Made by a program: the position numbers and the translations under genes. From assembly GCF_000429265.1 (NCBI RefSeq), contig NZ_AUBN01000010.1:62001-126000 (forward strand): a stretch of 64,000 nt of DNA, given 5' to 3'. The notes under the pieces were generated by a model, which did no database searches, was not told where the DNA came from, and saw nothing but the letters and a program-made list of their open reading frames with translations. Of this stretch, positions 16,363 to 25,397 are shown piece by piece; position 1 is the stretch's first letter, and the number at the start of each line of letters is the position of its first letter. Origin of the DNA: Actinomyces gerencseriae DSM 6844. GTDB lineage: Bacteria; Actinomycetota; Actinomycetes; Actinomycetales; Actinomycetaceae.

Positions 16363-18009
16363 ATGAACCTCTATCAACGAGCTCGTGAAAGCTGCGCGTC
16401 ATCGAGTGCCTCGATTTCATTCGATGACGGCAGGCGGGTGAGAGAAATCTCGTACGCCGAGTTCTTCCACAACGCGGAGGCGCTGGCTAACGGAATATGC
16501 GACATCTCCCCGACGCCCCGGCCGCAGATAGTCGTCCAGGCCAGGGAGCCATCGAAGTTCCTGAGCGCGTTCTGGGCCGCCATCTCCCTCGATGCGACCG
16601 CCGTCATCGCCCCGATCGTGGAATCCGACACGCATGCGGATCTTATCCGAAGAATTGTCGGACAGCTCGACGATCCGATCATCGTAGGGGATGGGAGAAC
16701 ACTCGATCATATCCGGATCGGGGCTTCCCCCATCGACATCGAGGCAGGCGACGACGGCGATCTCCGGTTGCTCAAGCCGTCCCGGCACTCGGGAGACGAG
16801 TCCTCTGAGTACCAGCCCGTCATTCAGTACTCGTCCGGATCGACGGGAGCCCCTAAAGGCGTGCAACTGCGCGCCGAGTCCTTCATCAGGACTGCTGAGG
16901 CACTCGAGGAGCGTCTGTCCCTCGGCGCACATGACTCGACCTACAGCTGGCTCCCCCTGACTCACAACTTCGCACTGTTCGGATTTCATATATCGGCGAC
17001 TCTCCTTGGGGTCGAGCAGGTCATAGGGACTCCCATCGGATTCATGCTGAATCCGATGTCCTGGCTGCAGCGCATGAGCGAACTCGGTACGACGCTCACC
17101 GGCTCTCCGAATTTCGGTCTCCGCCTCCTACTGAATGCGATCGAAAAGGAAAGGATAAGAGGGCGCGAGCCGGCCCTGGACCTCCATCGGTTAAGAGTGG
17201 TCGTCAGTGGAGCGGAACCACTCGACCTGGCGACGGCGACGAATTTCGAGAAAGCTCTGAGCGCGTACGGATCCCGGCCTCATCTGATCGCACCCGCGTA
17301 CGGGATGTCCGAGACGACCGTCGGCATCTCCGTCCGTCCGCCGGGAGCTCCTCTCAAGTCGATAACTGTCGATCGCGACCGGCTCAGGATCGGCTCCCGG
17401 GTCCACGACGTCCATCATGAGGGTCGCGGCGGACTCGAGGCCGTCGCCCTCGGGACGCCCCTGACGGGCACCTCGGTGAGGATCGTCGACGACGATCGCC
17501 ATGTTCTGGAACCCGGGACGCTGGGGCACGTCGAGGTGACGGGTCCGACGATGATGGTCGGCTACGTCGAGCAAGACGCGTCCCCGGACGAATGGTCTGG
17601 AGAAAACGACTGGTTCAGGACCGGGGACATCGGGTTCGTTCTCGACGACGAGATCTACCTCACCGGGCGCCAGAAGGACATCATTTTCATCAATGGAAAG
17701 AACTACTACCCGGACGACCTCGAACATGTGGTGCTGGGCATTCGCCCGGACCTGGCCGGCCTCATCGCCGTCACGGGAGCGGTGGATCAGAGGAACGGGA
17801 CCGAACGCATCGTGCTCTTCATCGAGCGGGAGTCGCATGATCCGGAGGATCTCGACAAGGAATTCTCCGACATTCGAGCGGGGTTCGGGGACGCAACGCA
17901 CCTCCGGATCGACCAGATGATCGGGGTGAAGGCCCTTCCGCGCACATCCAGCGGCAAGGTGCAGAGATTCCTCCTGAGGGCGACGACGACCGCCGGAGGA
18001 GCCCGATGA
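16363..18009 (+). CDS. Fatty acyl-AMP ligase (FAAL-like) that starts the lipopeptide
   Basis: 548-residue adenylating enzyme expected to activate a fatty acid as acyl-AMP and pass it to the carrier protein of the next gene. Motifs in order: P-loop QYSSGSTGAPKGVQL (Tyr156 onward), SWLPLTHNFALFGFHI, and GSPNFGLRLLL where FAALs have APNFAY. VVSGAEPLDLATATNFEKAL is a FAAL-like 'GAEP' segment. APAYGMSETTVGIS, WFRTGDIGFVLDDEIYLTGR, IIFINGKNYYPDDLEHVV and the catalytic-Lys end PRTSSGKVQR follow. The GAEP and N-x-YP-x-DLE segments separate FAALs from amino-acid A domains. The stop overlaps the next start (ATGA). Chain length of the acid is not readable. Confidence 0.85.
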   Translation: MNLYQRARESCASSSASISFDDGRRVREISYAEFFHNAEALANGICDISPTPRPQIVVQAREPSKFLSAFWAAISLDATAVIAPIVESDTHADLIRRIVGQLDDPIIVGDGRTLDHIRIGASPIDIEAGDDGDLRLLKPSRHSGDESSEYQPVIQYSSGSTGAPKGVQLRAESFIRTAEALEERLSLGAHDSTYSWLPLTHNFALFGFHISATLLGVEQVIGTPIGFMLNPMSWLQRMSELGTTLTGSPNFGLRLLLNAIEKERIRGREPALDLHRLRVVVSGAEPLDLATATNFEKALSAYGSRPHLIAPAYGMSETTVGISVRPPGAPLKSITVDRDRLRIGSRVHDVHHEGRGGLEAVALGTPLTGTSVRIVDDDRHVLEPGTLGHVEVTGPTMMVGYVEQDASPDEWSGENDWFRTGDIGFVLDDEIYLTGRQKDIIFINGKNYYPDDLEHVVLGIRPDLAGLIAVTGAVDQRNGTERIVLFIERESHDPEDLDKEFSDIRAGFGDATHLRIDQMIGVKALPRTSSGKVQRFLLRATTTAGGAR

Positions 18010-19679
18010 TGGCGCATCGCGATCCGGTCGATGTGAGCGCGCACTGCATCGGCATCATCGAAAGGGTGCTGGATGTTGACGGCGTGAGGACGCAGGACGA
18101 CCTGTTCTCCCTGGGCGCCGACTCTCTTCGAATCGCGATGATTCTGAATGAGATCAACGCCGACTTCAACATCGATCTCCTCATCGAGTCGCTTTACGAG
18201 TTCCGAGTCGTCCAGGAGCTGATCGACGAGGTCACGCGACTCACCGAGCGCCACGAGTGCTCTCCCGGGCCCCCCGCTCATCCATCGATAGCGAGCCCGC
18301 CGCCCAGCCCGACTCCGGCCTCCCCCCAGGAGAGGAGAATGTTCGCCATCTGGAGTGGGGCGCCGGAAAGCACGGCGTACAACATCAACGCCGGGGTGCG
18401 CGTCGGCGCGTCCTTCAGGGCCGATCTCGCTGTGGATGCGATCAATCGGATCCTGGATGCGCGGCCAATCCTGAGGAGCACGTTCGACACGGACGCCGAT
18501 GGTGTTCTTAAACGGTACGTCGGCGATCGGGAGGATGCTCAGGTCTTGTCCCGGCGATGGGACCGCGGCGGCGCAGAGGATATTGATCCCGAGGAATTGA
18601 CGCGACCCTTCGATCTTCGAGGGGGACCGCTTCTGCGCGTGCATCTGGTCACCGCGCAGGACGAGAGCGGACTTCTGCTCTTCGAACTTCATCACATTAT
18701 AGGCGACGGACGTTCGATGGCTCTCATCGCCCAGGACTTCATGACCTGCTACAATGCTTTGGCGACGGGTGAGGATCCTTCACTCGCAGAATCATGGGAC
18801 TATGGAGTCTACGAAGAGGAATGGGCCGCTTCCGATGAGGCGGACTCTTCCTCGTCGTCCGGTTCCTACTGGGCCGCCGTTCTCGATTCTCCATATCGTC
18901 TGTGCCCGCCGGTCGGCACGGACTGCTCCAAGAATCGGGGACGGTCACTGTTCGCGACCGTTCCGCGGGCGAAGATCCAGGCGGTGATCGATGCGTGCAA
19001 GGAGGGCGGTGGATTCCAGGCGACAACCGCCGGGGTTCTTCTGACCGCGTACGCCGTCAGTCTCCATCGCTGCTACGACACCGACTCATTCATCATCGGC
19101 GTTCCATTCAGTGGGAGGAATGACGGGCGCTTCGATCGAACAATAGGACTCTTCGTGAACACCCTACCGATCCCCATTCGCCTGCATGACGCGCCGGAGG
19201 GGATCACCGCAGTCGGTTCGGTCTCCCAGCGGCTCAGGGAGGCCCATCAGCATGAGAGCGATCAACTCGACTGGATCATGCGACGGCGCGGAGACGCCGG
19301 CCGCGAGGATCGCAGCCTGTTCTCCGCAATGTTCACCATGGAGAACGTAGGGATTCCCCCGCTCGTGCTTGAGGGCGCCGAGGCCCGGGCGCTCCCGCTG
19401 CACCAGAGCGGGCTGAAGGTTCCGCTCAATCTCCTCGTCACGGAGGAGGAGGACTTCGACGTGGAGCTCTACTTCGACGAGACGCAGATCCCGGTGGCGG
19501 ACGCCGCGGCCGTTGCCGACATGATGCGAATCGTCATCGATGAGCTGGAAGAACGACCGGGAGCCCGGGTTGATGAGTACGGCGGCAACGACTCCACGGA
19601 TCATCCCGTCGTGGATCCGGGGCCGGCGATGTCCTTTCTCGATGACGGATATGAGGCGGGAGACGATGATGCCAGTTGA
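18006..19679 (+). CDS. NRPS protein: acyl carrier (PCP) plus condensation domain
   Basis: 557 residues in two domains. PCP: FSLGADSLR with the phosphopantetheine Ser40. A Pro/Ser-rich linker (residues about 85-108) leads to the C domain: C1 SPQERRMFAIW, C3 FELHHIIGDGRSMAL with His229-His230, C5 VPFSGRNDGRFDRTIGLFVN and TLPIPIRL. The intact HHxxxDG predicts an active domain that joins the fatty acyl group on this PCP to the amino acid on the next protein, as starter C domains do. The acidic C-terminus (FLDDGYEAGDDDAS) may be a docking tail. Start and stop overlap both neighbours. Third-position A/T use is higher than in neighbouring housekeeping genes. Confidence 0.87.
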   Translation: MMAHRDPVDVSAHCIGIIERVLDVDGVRTQDDLFSLGADSLRIAMILNEINADFNIDLLIESLYEFRVVQELIDEVTRLTERHECSPGPPAHPSIASPPPSPTPASPQERRMFAIWSGAPESTAYNINAGVRVGASFRADLAVDAINRILDARPILRSTFDTDADGVLKRYVGDREDAQVLSRRWDRGGAEDIDPEELTRPFDLRGGPLLRVHLVTAQDESGLLLFELHHIIGDGRSMALIAQDFMTCYNALATGEDPSLAESWDYGVYEEEWAASDEADSSSSSGSYWAAVLDSPYRLCPPVGTDCSKNRGRSLFATVPRAKIQAVIDACKEGGGFQATTAGVLLTAYAVSLHRCYDTDSFIIGVPFSGRNDGRFDRTIGLFVNTLPIPIRLHDAPEGITAVGSVSQRLREAHQHESDQLDWIMRRRGDAGREDRSLFSAMFTMENVGIPPLVLEGAEARALPLHQSGLKVPLNLLVTEEEDFDVELYFDETQIPVADAAAVADMMRIVIDELEERPGARVDEYGGNDSTDHPVVDPGPAMSFLDDGYEAGDDDAS

Positions 19680-22600
19680 CGACGTTTCGAAGAACCTCTC
19701 CTTCAGCGGCTCCCGCTACAGAGCGCACCGTCAGCACTGGCGCACGGTCCTGACCGTCGCGAGGGAGCTCGCGTTCACCAACGGTCGGGACTCGGGACGC
19801 CCTGAGGGGACCGGACCGTCTCGTCACTCGGTCGTTCTCCCGTCGTCCCGGGGCGAGGCCCTGGAACGGCTCACTGGCGGGAATGCGGATGCGTTGACGG
19901 CGTCGCTCGCGGTCGCACTCGCCTGCGTTGCCGACAGGCTCGGATACCTGACGGGCTCCGGTGAGGTGAGGTTCTGGTTCTCCTCCGGGTCGGCCGCGGA
20001 CGGAGGTCCGACGGACGGTCCTCTTCCGGCGGTGGTCGGGGACCCGGCGACGACGACCGTGGGGGATGCTCTCCTCGACTCGGCGCGGTGCGTCGCCGCG
20101 TCGCGCTCGTATCGCGATTATCCGTACACGATGCTCCAGGAGCACGGTCGTGGCACGACGGACGCCCCGTTCGAACGAGGCGTGGTCCTGACCGTCGGGC
20201 GATCGGGTACCAGCGCGGACGAGGCGGGCGTCGGCGGGCGCCCCCGATGCTGGCTCGACATCTCGAAGACGGTCGAAGGGTATCGGTTGACCCTTCGAGC
20301 CCCCGCGGGATCATGCGACGCGCCGGAGGCCGAAGCCGCCCTGTCAACGGTCGCGGACGTCGTGGGTCGCCTGCGCGGATCACGTCGCCTGCTGCTCGCG
20401 GACCTCGTCGACGACGTGCTGGAGCAGAGCCCGGCGTCGATGCTCGCGGGCCCGACGCCGGCGGGGGAGGCCGCTGCGCCGTCGCTATCGGATCTTCTCA
20501 CTCGGGTCGTGACAGCACACCGGGATGAGAGTGCGTTGACGCAGGGCGGCCGGTCGATGACGTACGGCGAGCTCGACGCCCATGCGGAACGACTGGCCGG
20601 CCGGGTGCTGGACCATATCGGCCGCGAGAAACTCGTCGGGATGATCGTTCGTCCCTCGATCGACTGCATTATCGGCATGCTGGCATGCATCAAGGCGAGT
20701 GTGGGCTTCGTCCCGCTGGATCCGGACAGTCCGGAGTCACGGCTTTCAGCGATCCTCACTGATGGAGAGCCCGCCGCTGTCATGGCGGGCCCGGATGACG
20801 ATGAGGTCGTCATGCGTCTCGGGCTCCCCCGTCTTCCTCTGGAGAGCGCCTGCGATACCGGCTCCTCCCCCGCCCTGCCGGATCTCCCCGATGAGACGCC
20901 CGACGACGTGGCGTATGTGATATACACATCGGGTTCCACAGGCCGTCCGAAGGGCGTCAAGGTGACCCGGGCCAATGTTGCCAACTACTTGTCGTGGTTC
21001 GTGGAGCTCGCGGAGCTGTCGCCGGCGGACAATGCGCTACTGGTATCCTCAATGGCTTTCGACCTCGGCTACTCGGGTGTTCTTGGAGCGTTGTCCTGCG
21101 GCGCCTGCCTGCATGTGATCCCGAAATCCACGTACAGGGACACCTCGAAACTGCTGCGGTACATCGCGGACGAACGGATCACATTCATCAAGATGACTCC
21201 TTCGCTCTTCTCCCTCGTGGTGGACGAGCTCCGACGCGAACAATTCGATCTTGCCGCGCTCCGACTCGTCGTGCTCGGGGGTGAGCGTCTGCGCGTCGAC
21301 GACGTCGAGTCTCTGAAGGAGATCCTGCCATCGACACGGGTGATGAATCACTATGGGCCCACGGAGACGACGATCGGGTCGTTGGCCGGATATTATGAGG
21401 CCCATCGGGACGCGTTCCGGCGGGGAAGATCCATCATCGGGACGCCGGTCGCCGGCACCAAGGTGTATATCACGAACGATGATCTGAAACCGCAGCCCGC
21501 CGGAGTCGCCGGCGAAATCGTCGTCAGTGGCGCGGCCGTCGGTGCGGGATACGTGAACGACGACGAGCTCACGGCTCGGTCGTTCGTCGACTTCCCGGCG
21601 GACGGCTCCCCCGCGTACCGCACAGGAGATCGCGGCAGGCTCCTGCCCGGCATCGGCGTGGAGTACCTGGGACGAGTCGACGACCAGGTCAAGGTTCACG
21701 GATACCGCGTGGACACGCACGAAGTGGAGACCGCGGTCCTCAAGACCGGGCACGTGCATGAGGCTGTCGTGGTTCCGATCGAGACGACGACCGGAGTGAA
21801 ACTGGCCGCGTACTGCACGACCGATCCCGAGTTCGATGAGGAGTCTGCGCGCTCAGAAGCATCACGACTGCTTCCCTCATACATGGTTCCGGCATGGTTC
21901 GTGGAGATCGACGAGATTCCTCTCACGGCCAACGGCAAGGTCGACCGCGCGGCGCTGCCGGAACCACGGCGTGCGGGCGGGACGCAGTCGGGTCACGGCC
22001 CATCCAACGATCTGGAGATGCGGATCCTGAGCATCTGGCGCGATGTGCTTGCTCTTGATCATGAGTGCGGTGTCGATGAGGAGTTCCTGAGCCTGGGGGG
22101 CGATTCGATCCAGGCGATGCAGATCGCCGGACGGCTCCGCGCCATCGGTGTCGAGGCGGAGGTCGCCGAGATCCTGAACGGCGGGACGGTCCGTAGGCTC
22201 GCGCAGACGTCTGCCGAGTCCTCCGAGATCGAGACGGAACCTGAGCGGCATGTCGGCCCGGTGCCGTGCGGCCCGATGATCTCCCGGTGGATGGAGCGGG
22301 TCGGGTACTGGGATCATTGGAATCAGGCCTTCGCGTTCCACGTCGATGCGCATGTCGATGATGACGCGCTGGCTCTCGGATTCGAGCGCCTGGTGGAGCG
22401 GCACGACATGCTGAGAGTTCGCGCCGTGCTGTCGGGCCAGGACGACGGCCTCAGCCTCGTGATCGATGGCGACACGACCCCTTCGGCTCACATCACCTCC
22501 GATTCCTTGAGGGTATCGGGTGAGATCGCACCCGACCTCATTCAAGAGGTGGCGGACCGCCTCCACCGCGACATATGTCCGCGTCGTGCGCTGAACCTCT

Positions 22601-24924
22601 CGTACTGCCTGATCGAGAGCGACGGCGAGCAGGTCCTGGTGGTCGCGATCCACCACCTGGTGGTCGATGGCGTATCCTGGCGCATCATCTGCGAAGAGCT
22701 CTCGGCGCTCATCGAGGATCCGGGGGCGCGCCTTCCGGCCGTCCGGACGCCCTACCCGGCATGGGTCGAGCGCATGAGCAGCGCCTGGGGCGATGACATC
22801 GATCTGGCCTACTGGGGCGCGCAGGCGGAGTCGGGGGCCGGAGGCCCTTCATCGGATCACGGATCGCAGCGCGACGCGACGGTGGTGCGCAGGACGTTCG
22901 ACGGGGGTGCGGCGCAGTCCATATTGACGGACGCCAACTCATGCCTGTCAACCAATACCGGCGAACTGATCGTCGCAGCACTGAGCAGGCCCCTCTCGGA
23001 TCTGCTGGGAGTTTCGGATTTCGACATTTGCATTGAGTCTCATGGGAGATTCTCCGACGAATCGCTGGGCGATCCGTCAGGCGCGGTGGGCTGGTTCACC
23101 TCTTCTTATCCCATCCACGTGGACGGTAGTGCCGAGGATGTTCGCGATCGTATTGTTCAAGCAAAGGAGACAATGCGAGGAGTTCCTTCACTGGGTGCCT
23201 CGTATAACTATTTGCGGTACAGCAGGAAGGTCCCCGCGGGACCGTCCGAGCCCGTCGTCTGCATCAACTTCCTCGGAGACTGGAGATCGGGCGGGCACGG
23301 GTCCGGGGGGCTGACCCCTCTCCCCTATGATACCGGGGAGTGGCGGGATCCCGATTCTCCGCTTCAGTACGCATTGACGATCGACGCGATCTCAGTCGGC
23401 GAGGGTCTCTCCATCCGAGCGACATTCTCTTCCGGGGAGATCGACGAGGGTGGCGTCCGCCGACTGCTCATGGAATTCGAGAGGGATGCGGCCGAGCTGG
23501 TCCGATACTGCTCGGATCCCGCTCATGCCGAGAAGACCGCGTCCGACTTCTCCGGCCTGGATCTTCCACAAGATCAGTTCGAGGCTCTGGTGGACGGCCT
23601 TCCAGGGGAACGTAGGTCCACCGACGTGGATGACATTCTTCCGATGTCGCCGTGCCAGAGGACGATGTGGCGAGACTCCTGCCGCACGCCTCGAACCATT
23701 CAACCGTATTATCATTCACGCGCTTTCCGCGTCAGGGGGCCACTGGACGCGACGAAGATCGAGGAGGCATCGGGACGACTGGCTCGCCGGCATTCCGCAT
23801 TACGTACCGTTGTGACACCGGTGGGCGATGCGGTCCCGGTCCAGGTGGTGCTGAAGGATGCTCGCATACCGATCACTCTTACCGATATTGGAAACCTGTC
23901 AGCCGACGAGATCGGGAACTACCTCGAGTCCAGGACTCTGGTTGACGCCGCTCTCGGATATCGTGATCCGGGACAGCCGCTGACTCGTGTGGAAATATTG
24001 AGGGTGAGTCCTGACGATCACTTCGTGATCTGGTCGAACTCTCATCTGATCCTGGATGGGTGGAGCCGCATGACGCTGCTCTCGGAGCTCATTGAGATGC
24101 TTCGCGCGCCGGAGTCTCTTGAGCGCGAGGGCGCCGGTGGGTTCGGCGAATATATCAGATTCAATTCAAGACCGGATGTCGAGAGGGAGGCGCTGAGCTA
24201 CTGGGAGGATTATCTCGCGGGCTACGAGACGGTGTCGCTGTTCGATGATGGCGGAAGGATCGAGGACAGCCTCGTGAGCCTTCGTGAGATCAGGACCTCG
24301 GTCAGAGGCTCGGTCATGCAGCGCATCGAGGATCTGAGTGCTGCCGAGAACGTCACTGTCAGTGCCGCTCTTCAAGTGCTCGTCGGATTGGCGATTGCGC
24401 GCGCTTGCGGCTGTGATGATGTGACCATGGCGACTGTGGTTTCCGACCGGCCTGCGGCCATAAGGGGCATCGGAAGCATGGTCGGCCCCTTGGTGAACAC
24501 GGTTCCCGTCAGGGTTCGCAGGAACGGTGGGGAGACAGTCGGGGATCTGGCGCGTCGGCGAGTGGAGGAGGTGCTGGAAGGAGGTAGGTTCGCATACTTC
24601 TTCGATCCCTACCTGGGCGATCCGGACGCCATGTGCGTACGGCTCGCGATCGAGACCTATGAGGTCCCCGATTCCGTGCGCGGCACATTCATGGACAGGC
24701 GGATCATCGATGACATGCGCATGACGGATCGGGTCGGTGGGGATCTCGTGATCTTCATCGTTCCCGGGGACGGGGTGAGCGTTTCCATCCAGGCGAATCC
24801 GGTTCGGATCAGTGCCGAACGGCAGAAGGAGCTCCTGGATCAGTTGGTAGAATATATTGTGCTGTTGAGCGAGCGTGGATTCGGCGTGAGCGCGAGTGCG
24901 GAAAGCGAGGATGTCCGATCATGA
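19666..24924 (+). CDS. NRPS module (half-C)-A(Asp)-PCP-E-C
   Basis: 1752-residue synthetase. Residues 1-275 resemble only the C-terminal lobe of a condensation domain and have no HHxxxDG. A domain about 277-760: YTSGSTGRPKG, NHYGPTETTIG, YRTGDRGRLLPG and NGKVDRAALP. Pocket residues aligned to GrsA read D466 L S K509 V G H I G K758, that is DLSKVGHIGK, one change from the aspartate code DLTKVGHIGK. PCP: LSLGGDSIQ with Ser814. Epimerisation domain about 860-1300: HHLVVDGVSWRI (His996-His997), IESHGR, AVGWFTSSYPI and INFLGDW. Final C domain about 1320-1752: ILPMSPCQ, NSHLILDGWS and VGPLVNTVPV; the first His of HHxxxDG is Ser1459, the catalytic His1460 remains. No thioesterase or second module follows. 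Start is ATG 19666 (or 19669) after GGGAG, overlapping the previous gene by 14 bases. Confidence 0.9.
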   Translation: MMPVDDVSKNLSFSGSRYRAHRQHWRTVLTVARELAFTNGRDSGRPEGTGPSRHSVVLPSSRGEALERLTGGNADALTASLAVALACVADRLGYLTGSGEVRFWFSSGSAADGGPTDGPLPAVVGDPATTTVGDALLDSARCVAASRSYRDYPYTMLQEHGRGTTDAPFERGVVLTVGRSGTSADEAGVGGRPRCWLDISKTVEGYRLTLRAPAGSCDAPEAEAALSTVADVVGRLRGSRRLLLADLVDDVLEQSPASMLAGPTPAGEAAAPSLSDLLTRVVTAHRDESALTQGGRSMTYGELDAHAERLAGRVLDHIGREKLVGMIVRPSIDCIIGMLACIKASVGFVPLDPDSPESRLSAILTDGEPAAVMAGPDDDEVVMRLGLPRLPLESACDTGSSPALPDLPDETPDDVAYVIYTSGSTGRPKGVKVTRANVANYLSWFVELAELSPADNALLVSSMAFDLGYSGVLGALSCGACLHVIPKSTYRDTSKLLRYIADERITFIKMTPSLFSLVVDELRREQFDLAALRLVVLGGERLRVDDVESLKEILPSTRVMNHYGPTETTIGSLAGYYEAHRDAFRRGRSIIGTPVAGTKVYITNDDLKPQPAGVAGEIVVSGAAVGAGYVNDDELTARSFVDFPADGSPAYRTGDRGRLLPGIGVEYLGRVDDQVKVHGYRVDTHEVETAVLKTGHVHEAVVVPIETTTGVKLAAYCTTDPEFDEESARSEASRLLPSYMVPAWFVEIDEIPLTANGKVDRAALPEPRRAGGTQSGHGPSNDLEMRILSIWRDVLALDHECGVDEEFLSLGGDSIQAMQIAGRLRAIGVEAEVAEILNGGTVRRLAQTSAESSEIETEPERHVGPVPCGPMISRWMERVGYWDHWNQAFAFHVDAHVDDDALALGFERLVERHDMLRVRAVLSGQDDGLSLVIDGDTTPSAHITSDSLRVSGEIAPDLIQEVADRLHRDICPRRALNLSYCLIESDGEQVLVVAIHHLVVDGVSWRIICEELSALIEDPGARLPAVRTPYPAWVERMSSAWGDDIDLAYWGAQAESGAGGPSSDHGSQRDATVVRRTFDGGAAQSILTDANSCLSTNTGELIVAALSRPLSDLLGVSDFDICIESHGRFSDESLGDPSGAVGWFTSSYPIHVDGSAEDVRDRIVQAKETMRGVPSLGASYNYLRYSRKVPAGPSEPVVCINFLGDWRSGGHGSGGLTPLPYDTGEWRDPDSPLQYALTIDAISVGEGLSIRATFSSGEIDEGGVRRLLMEFERDAAELVRYCSDPAHAEKTASDFSGLDLPQDQFEALVDGLPGERRSTDVDDILPMSPCQRTMWRDSCRTPRTIQPYYHSRAFRVRGPLDATKIEEASGRLARRHSALRTVVTPVGDAVPVQVVLKDARIPITLTDIGNLSADEIGNYLESRTLVDAALGYRDPGQPLTRVEILRVSPDDHFVIWSNSHLILDGWSRMTLLSELIEMLRAPESLEREGAGGFGEYIRFNSRPDVEREALSYWEDYLAGYETVSLFDDGGRIEDSLVSLREIRTSVRGSVMQRIEDLSAAENVTVSAALQVLVGLAIARACGCDDVTMATVVSDRPAAIRGIGSMVGPLVNTVPVRVRRNGGETVGDLARRRVEEVLEGGRFAYFFDPYLGDPDAMCVRLAIETYEVPDSVRGTFMDRRIIDDMRMTDRVGGDLVIFIVPGDGVSVSIQANPVRISAERQKELLDQLVEYIVLLSERGFGVSASAESEDVRS

Positions 24925-25397
24925 GCATTGACGATACGAATGGGCTGAAGGCCCTGTTGCGTAGTATTGGTAGTTCCGGACGTTTTCAGGAGGACGCGAC
25001 GGGGCGCGGGCGCGACGAGTCTCCGGAGATCGTTCTTGAGGGGAGGGATCCTGGTGGGGTCTCGTTGGCGGTGACTCTGGAGGATGTGACCCACCCATTG
25101 TTCGGGACCATGGCCCATTGGCTGATCTGGAACATCGAGCCGACGGACAGGATCCCGGCCGCAATTCCTCATGGTAAGGAGGTGGATTCTCTTTCCGCAC
25201 GCCAGGGCCTGGCCTACGGGTGGCATCGTTATCGCGGGCCCAAGCCACCGCGCGGCAAGACACACACCTATCGGTTCACCGTATACGTGCTGGATGCGCG
25301 GTTGGATCTTCCGGCACGCTCTCGGCACAGGGCCCTGCTCCGGGCCATCGAGGGGCACGTGCTCCAGCGGGCCGTCATAGAGGGAACCTTCGAGTAA
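24921..25397 (+). CDS. PEBP-family (YbhB/YbcL-like) protein inside the NRPS operon
   Basis: 158-residue phosphatidylethanolamine-binding-protein homologue. Family landmarks are LAVTLEDVTHPLFGTMAHWL with IWNIEPTD following, GWHRYRGPKPPRGKTHTYRF, and TVYVLDARLDLPARS near the end. The usual D-P-D-A-P stretch is replaced by EDVTHPLF, so the ligand pocket differs. No signal peptide is seen, so it should be cytoplasmic. Its ATG overlaps the NRPS stop and its TAA touches the exporter ATG, which ties it to the pathway. It might bind the acyl-aspartyl product or a phospho-ligand, or act on release; none of this is shown. Confidence 0.82.
   Translation: MSIDDTNGLKALLRSIGSSGRFQEDATGRGRDESPEIVLEGRDPGGVSLAVTLEDVTHPLFGTMAHWLIWNIEPTDRIPAAIPHGKEVDSLSARQGLAYGWHRYRGPKPPRGKTHTYRFTVYVLDARLDLPARSRHRALLRAIEGHVLQRAVIEGTFE

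Noticed and set aside
16080-16388. A 102-codon plus-strand frame before the FAAL gene
   Set aside because: It overlaps the FAAL start in another frame, has no family similarity and runs across the promoter elements.
18009-18011. Alternative start for the PCP-C protein one codon later
   Set aside because: Two adjacent ATG codons cannot be separated by sequence. The first gives the ATGA overlap seen elsewhere in the operon and was kept.
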